Made by a program: the position numbers and the translations under genes
DNA from: JAIQFF01 sp963822555
GTDB lineage: Bacteria; Acidobacteriota; Terriglobia; Terriglobales; Acidobacteriaceae
Reading direction: 5' to 3'
DNA: 64,000 nucleotides
NCBI GenBank assembly: GCA_963822555.1
Contig: CAWGHY010000002.1
Coordinates: 3,224,001 to 3,288,000, forward strand
In this document: positions 62,525 to 64,000 of the stretch, one piece after another
How positions within the stretch are numbered: position 1 is the stretch's first letter
Layout: each line of letters starts with the position of its first letter
Notes under the pieces: generated by a model
Database searches by the model: none
What the model saw: the letters and a program-made list of their open reading frames with translations, nothing else
What the model was told of the DNA's origin: nothing

Positions 62525-64000
62525 ATGACTCTGCTTTCTCGCCGTGATGTGGGCAAGATCCTGGTAGCGGGTTCCACGGGCTTGGCGCTTGGAGCGCAGA
62601 ATGCCTTGGGTGCGATGCGCGCTTCATCGCCGGCGGAGGCGAGTCCACAAGAAGCAAAACAAAAACCTGCGGCAAAACCGGGCTCGCCCAGCCGCAGCGC
62701 CGCCGTCGATGCTTCGAAACGCGCCACGGAAGATGCCGAACCATACTGGTCTGACGTCGTGCTGGCCGACGGCCCGGAGCCAATCGTCAGCTATCGCACG
62801 GGATGGGTCGTCTACGAGGAATCGCTCACGCAGGGCCAGTTCGTCGGCCGCGGATGGAACGGCGCTGGATACATCAACTTTTACGACGGCCGGCTCGATC
62901 CCGCTGAATATCACGTGCCGCAAGCTTTTCGGCTGGAAATTGACGGCCAGGAGTTAATCGCGGACTGGAAATGGGGTGGCCTGGAGAAGACTTCCGCCGA
63001 TCACGGAAATTCGCACGTCACCATCAGTTTGCAGCATGCGGTTCGACCTGTCTCGGTCAAGGTTCACACCAAGCTCGACGGAACCGCGATCCTGACTCGA
63101 TGGCTCGAGGTCACGAACACAGGAAAGCAGCCGTCTGCGCTTGCCGTGGCTTGCCCCTGGAGCGGCGTCCTTCGCAAGACCGAGCGCTGGCGGTCGCATA
63201 TGAACGACACCAAGTTGCCTTTGTATTCCCTGGGATATTTCGACACCGCCAACTGGGGTGAAGAAGGCGACTTCCACTGGCACGACATGCCCGCGGCGGG
63301 ATACCGTATCGACGGGCGTTATCGTCGCGGCCGCTATCGGCAGCCCATGTTCATGCTGCGCAACAACGCCTTGGGAGAATTGTTCATCGGTCAGCTGGCT
63401 TGGACCGGCGGCTACAGCTTCGACTTCGATCTCGATCCGGAGATGGAAAAATTTCCCGGCCTCGATGCAGCCGCTGGCTTGACCTTCAGCGCAGGCCCTG
63501 ACGGCCCAGCTCCGCTGCGCGTGATTGCTCCCGGAGAGACTGTCACCACTCCTGAAATGCACCTCGGACTCGTTTTCGGCGATCTCGATAATGCCGTACA
63601 AGCGATGCACACGCATCTCCGGCGAAGCGTGTTTCTGCCGGAGGCACGCGGACGTGCGGCATGGGTTGAATCGGGAATCGGTCCCGAACTTGAGATTACG
63701 CCTGAACGCCTGAACCACGCCATCGATTCAGCCATCGAAGCCGGCGCCGAAGTCTTCTTCATCGATGCCAGCTGGTATGCCGCACCCAACTCCAGTTGGT
63801 GGAAGACAGTCGGCGATTGGGACGTGAGTCTCGAGCGCTTCCCTCAAGGCCTGAAGCCATTCCGCGACCGCGTTCACGCCGGCGGCATGCTTTGGGGACT
63901 TTGGATGGATGCCGACCGCGTAGGCGAAAGCAGTCGCGTCGCCAAAGAGCATCCCGATTGGCTGGCTATGAATTACGAAGGCGAGCGAAAGATGGGTGGA
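62525..64000 (+). CDS. Exported GH36-like alpha-galactosidase, cut by right window edge
   Basis: The ATG at 62525 opens a frame that runs to the window end (492 codons, no stop). A Tat-like leader (LSRRDVGKILVAGSTGLALGA) and an Ala/Lys-rich linker come first. The large N-terminal beta-sandwich of GH36 (about 75-380) follows, with ILTRWLEVTNTGKQPSAL and GELFIGQLAWTGGYSF. The TIM barrel begins at AWVESGIGPELEITPE; FFIDASWY (about 415) and LWMDADRVGESS (about 462) are visible, with the nucleophile strand still outside the window. It follows the galactonate-dehydratase-like gene, consistent with release and breakdown of galactose. Confidence 0.84.
   Translation, partial: MTLLSRRDVGKILVAGSTGLALGAQNALGAMRASSPAEASPQEAKQKPAAKPGSPSRSAAVDASKRATEDAEPYWSDVVLADGPEPIVSYRTGWVVYEESLTQGQFVGRGWNGAGYINFYDGRLDPAEYHVPQAFRLEIDGQELIADWKWGGLEKTSADHGNSHVTISLQHAVRPVSVKVHTKLDGTAILTRWLEVTNTGKQPSALAVACPWSGVLRKTERWRSHMNDTKLPLYSLGYFDTANWGEEGDFHWHDMPAAGYRIDGRYRRGRYRQPMFMLRNNALGELFIGQLAWTGGYSFDFDLDPEMEKFPGLDAAAGLTFSAGPDGPAPLRVIAPGETVTTPEMHLGLVFGDLDNAVQAMHTHLRRSVFLPEARGRAAWVESGIGPELEITPERLNHAIDSAIEAGAEVFFIDASWYAAPNSSWWKTVGDWDVSLERFPQGLKPFRDRVHAGGMLWGLWMDADRVGESSRVAKEHPDWLAMNYEGERKMGG

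Noticed and set aside
1..64000. CRISPR arrays, tRNA/rRNA genes, transposases or phage genes
   Set aside because: Looked for regular direct repeats, clover-leaf arms and mobile-element proteins; none were convincing.

Overview
The window reads as a chromosomal glycan-utilisation island from a soil-type Acidobacteriota bacterium (inference). The grounds are moderately high GC, many Tat- or Sec-exported glycoside hydrolases, copper-monooxygenase/cytochrome and secreted TPR proteins, and no TonB/SusCD pair. No phage, IS, CRISPR, tRNA or rRNA was seen.

Layout. (1) 1-13966, minus strand: an eight-gene operon of esterase, a large GH36-like enzyme, NPCBM-GH27/36 enzyme, GH95, GH127-like enzyme, cupin, redoxin and a cytochrome c/copper monooxygenase cut by the left edge. 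(2) 14119-16346, plus: esterase and MFS carrier. (3) 16543-19463, plus: a FrcBCA-type sugar ABC importer. (4) 19482-20300, minus: an IclR regulator. (5) 20598-41403, plus: about 16 tightly packed genes. These are 2-oxoacid dehydrogenase E1alpha, E1beta and E2, a UlaG-like metallo-hydrolase, a mutarotase-like protein, SDR, FAH-family hydrolase, enolase-superfamily dehydratase, D-2-hydroxyacid dehydrogenase, RhaT-like carrier, SDR, YiaK-like oxidoreductase, two GH2 enzymes, a FGGY kinase and a KDPG-type aldolase. (6) 49454-41439, minus: 2-hydroxyacid dehydrogenase, two NPCBM-GH27/36 enzymes and two TPR proteins. (7) 52152-49804, minus: a beta-helix protein. (8) 52539-55796, plus: SDR epimerase, double-cupin protein and a second RhaT-like carrier. 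(9) 57104-55872, minus: cytochrome P450. (10) 57480-59945, plus: a large unknown beta-rich exported protein. (11) 61049-59952, minus: HSL-type esterase. (12) 61326-64000, plus: galactonate-dehydratase-like enzyme and a GH36 enzyme cut by the right edge.

How it works together (inference). Exported hydrolases and esterases strip galactosyl, fucosyl/L-galactosyl and arabinosyl-type residues and ester groups from a plant or microbial heteroglycan. ABC, MFS and RhaT-like carriers import the sugars. The long operon carries one candidate for each step of a non-phosphorylative diketo-sugar-acid route of the L-fucose/L-rhamnose type, ending in pyruvate plus lactate. A kinase plus KDPG-type aldolase branch accompanies it, and an E1/E2 complex is available to turn pyruvate, or another 2-oxo product, into an acyl-CoA.

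The main new observation is regulatory. A 14-bp palindrome, TTCA-N6-TGAA, stands exactly 5 bp upstream of a TTGACA-like -35 box in front of seven transcription units. Four copies are identical (TTCAATAGGCTGAA) and two units carry a second, degenerate copy 29 bp further upstream. The geometry and the resident IclR gene suggest one activator-controlled regulon that joins the hydrolases, importer, catabolic operon, P450 and esterases.
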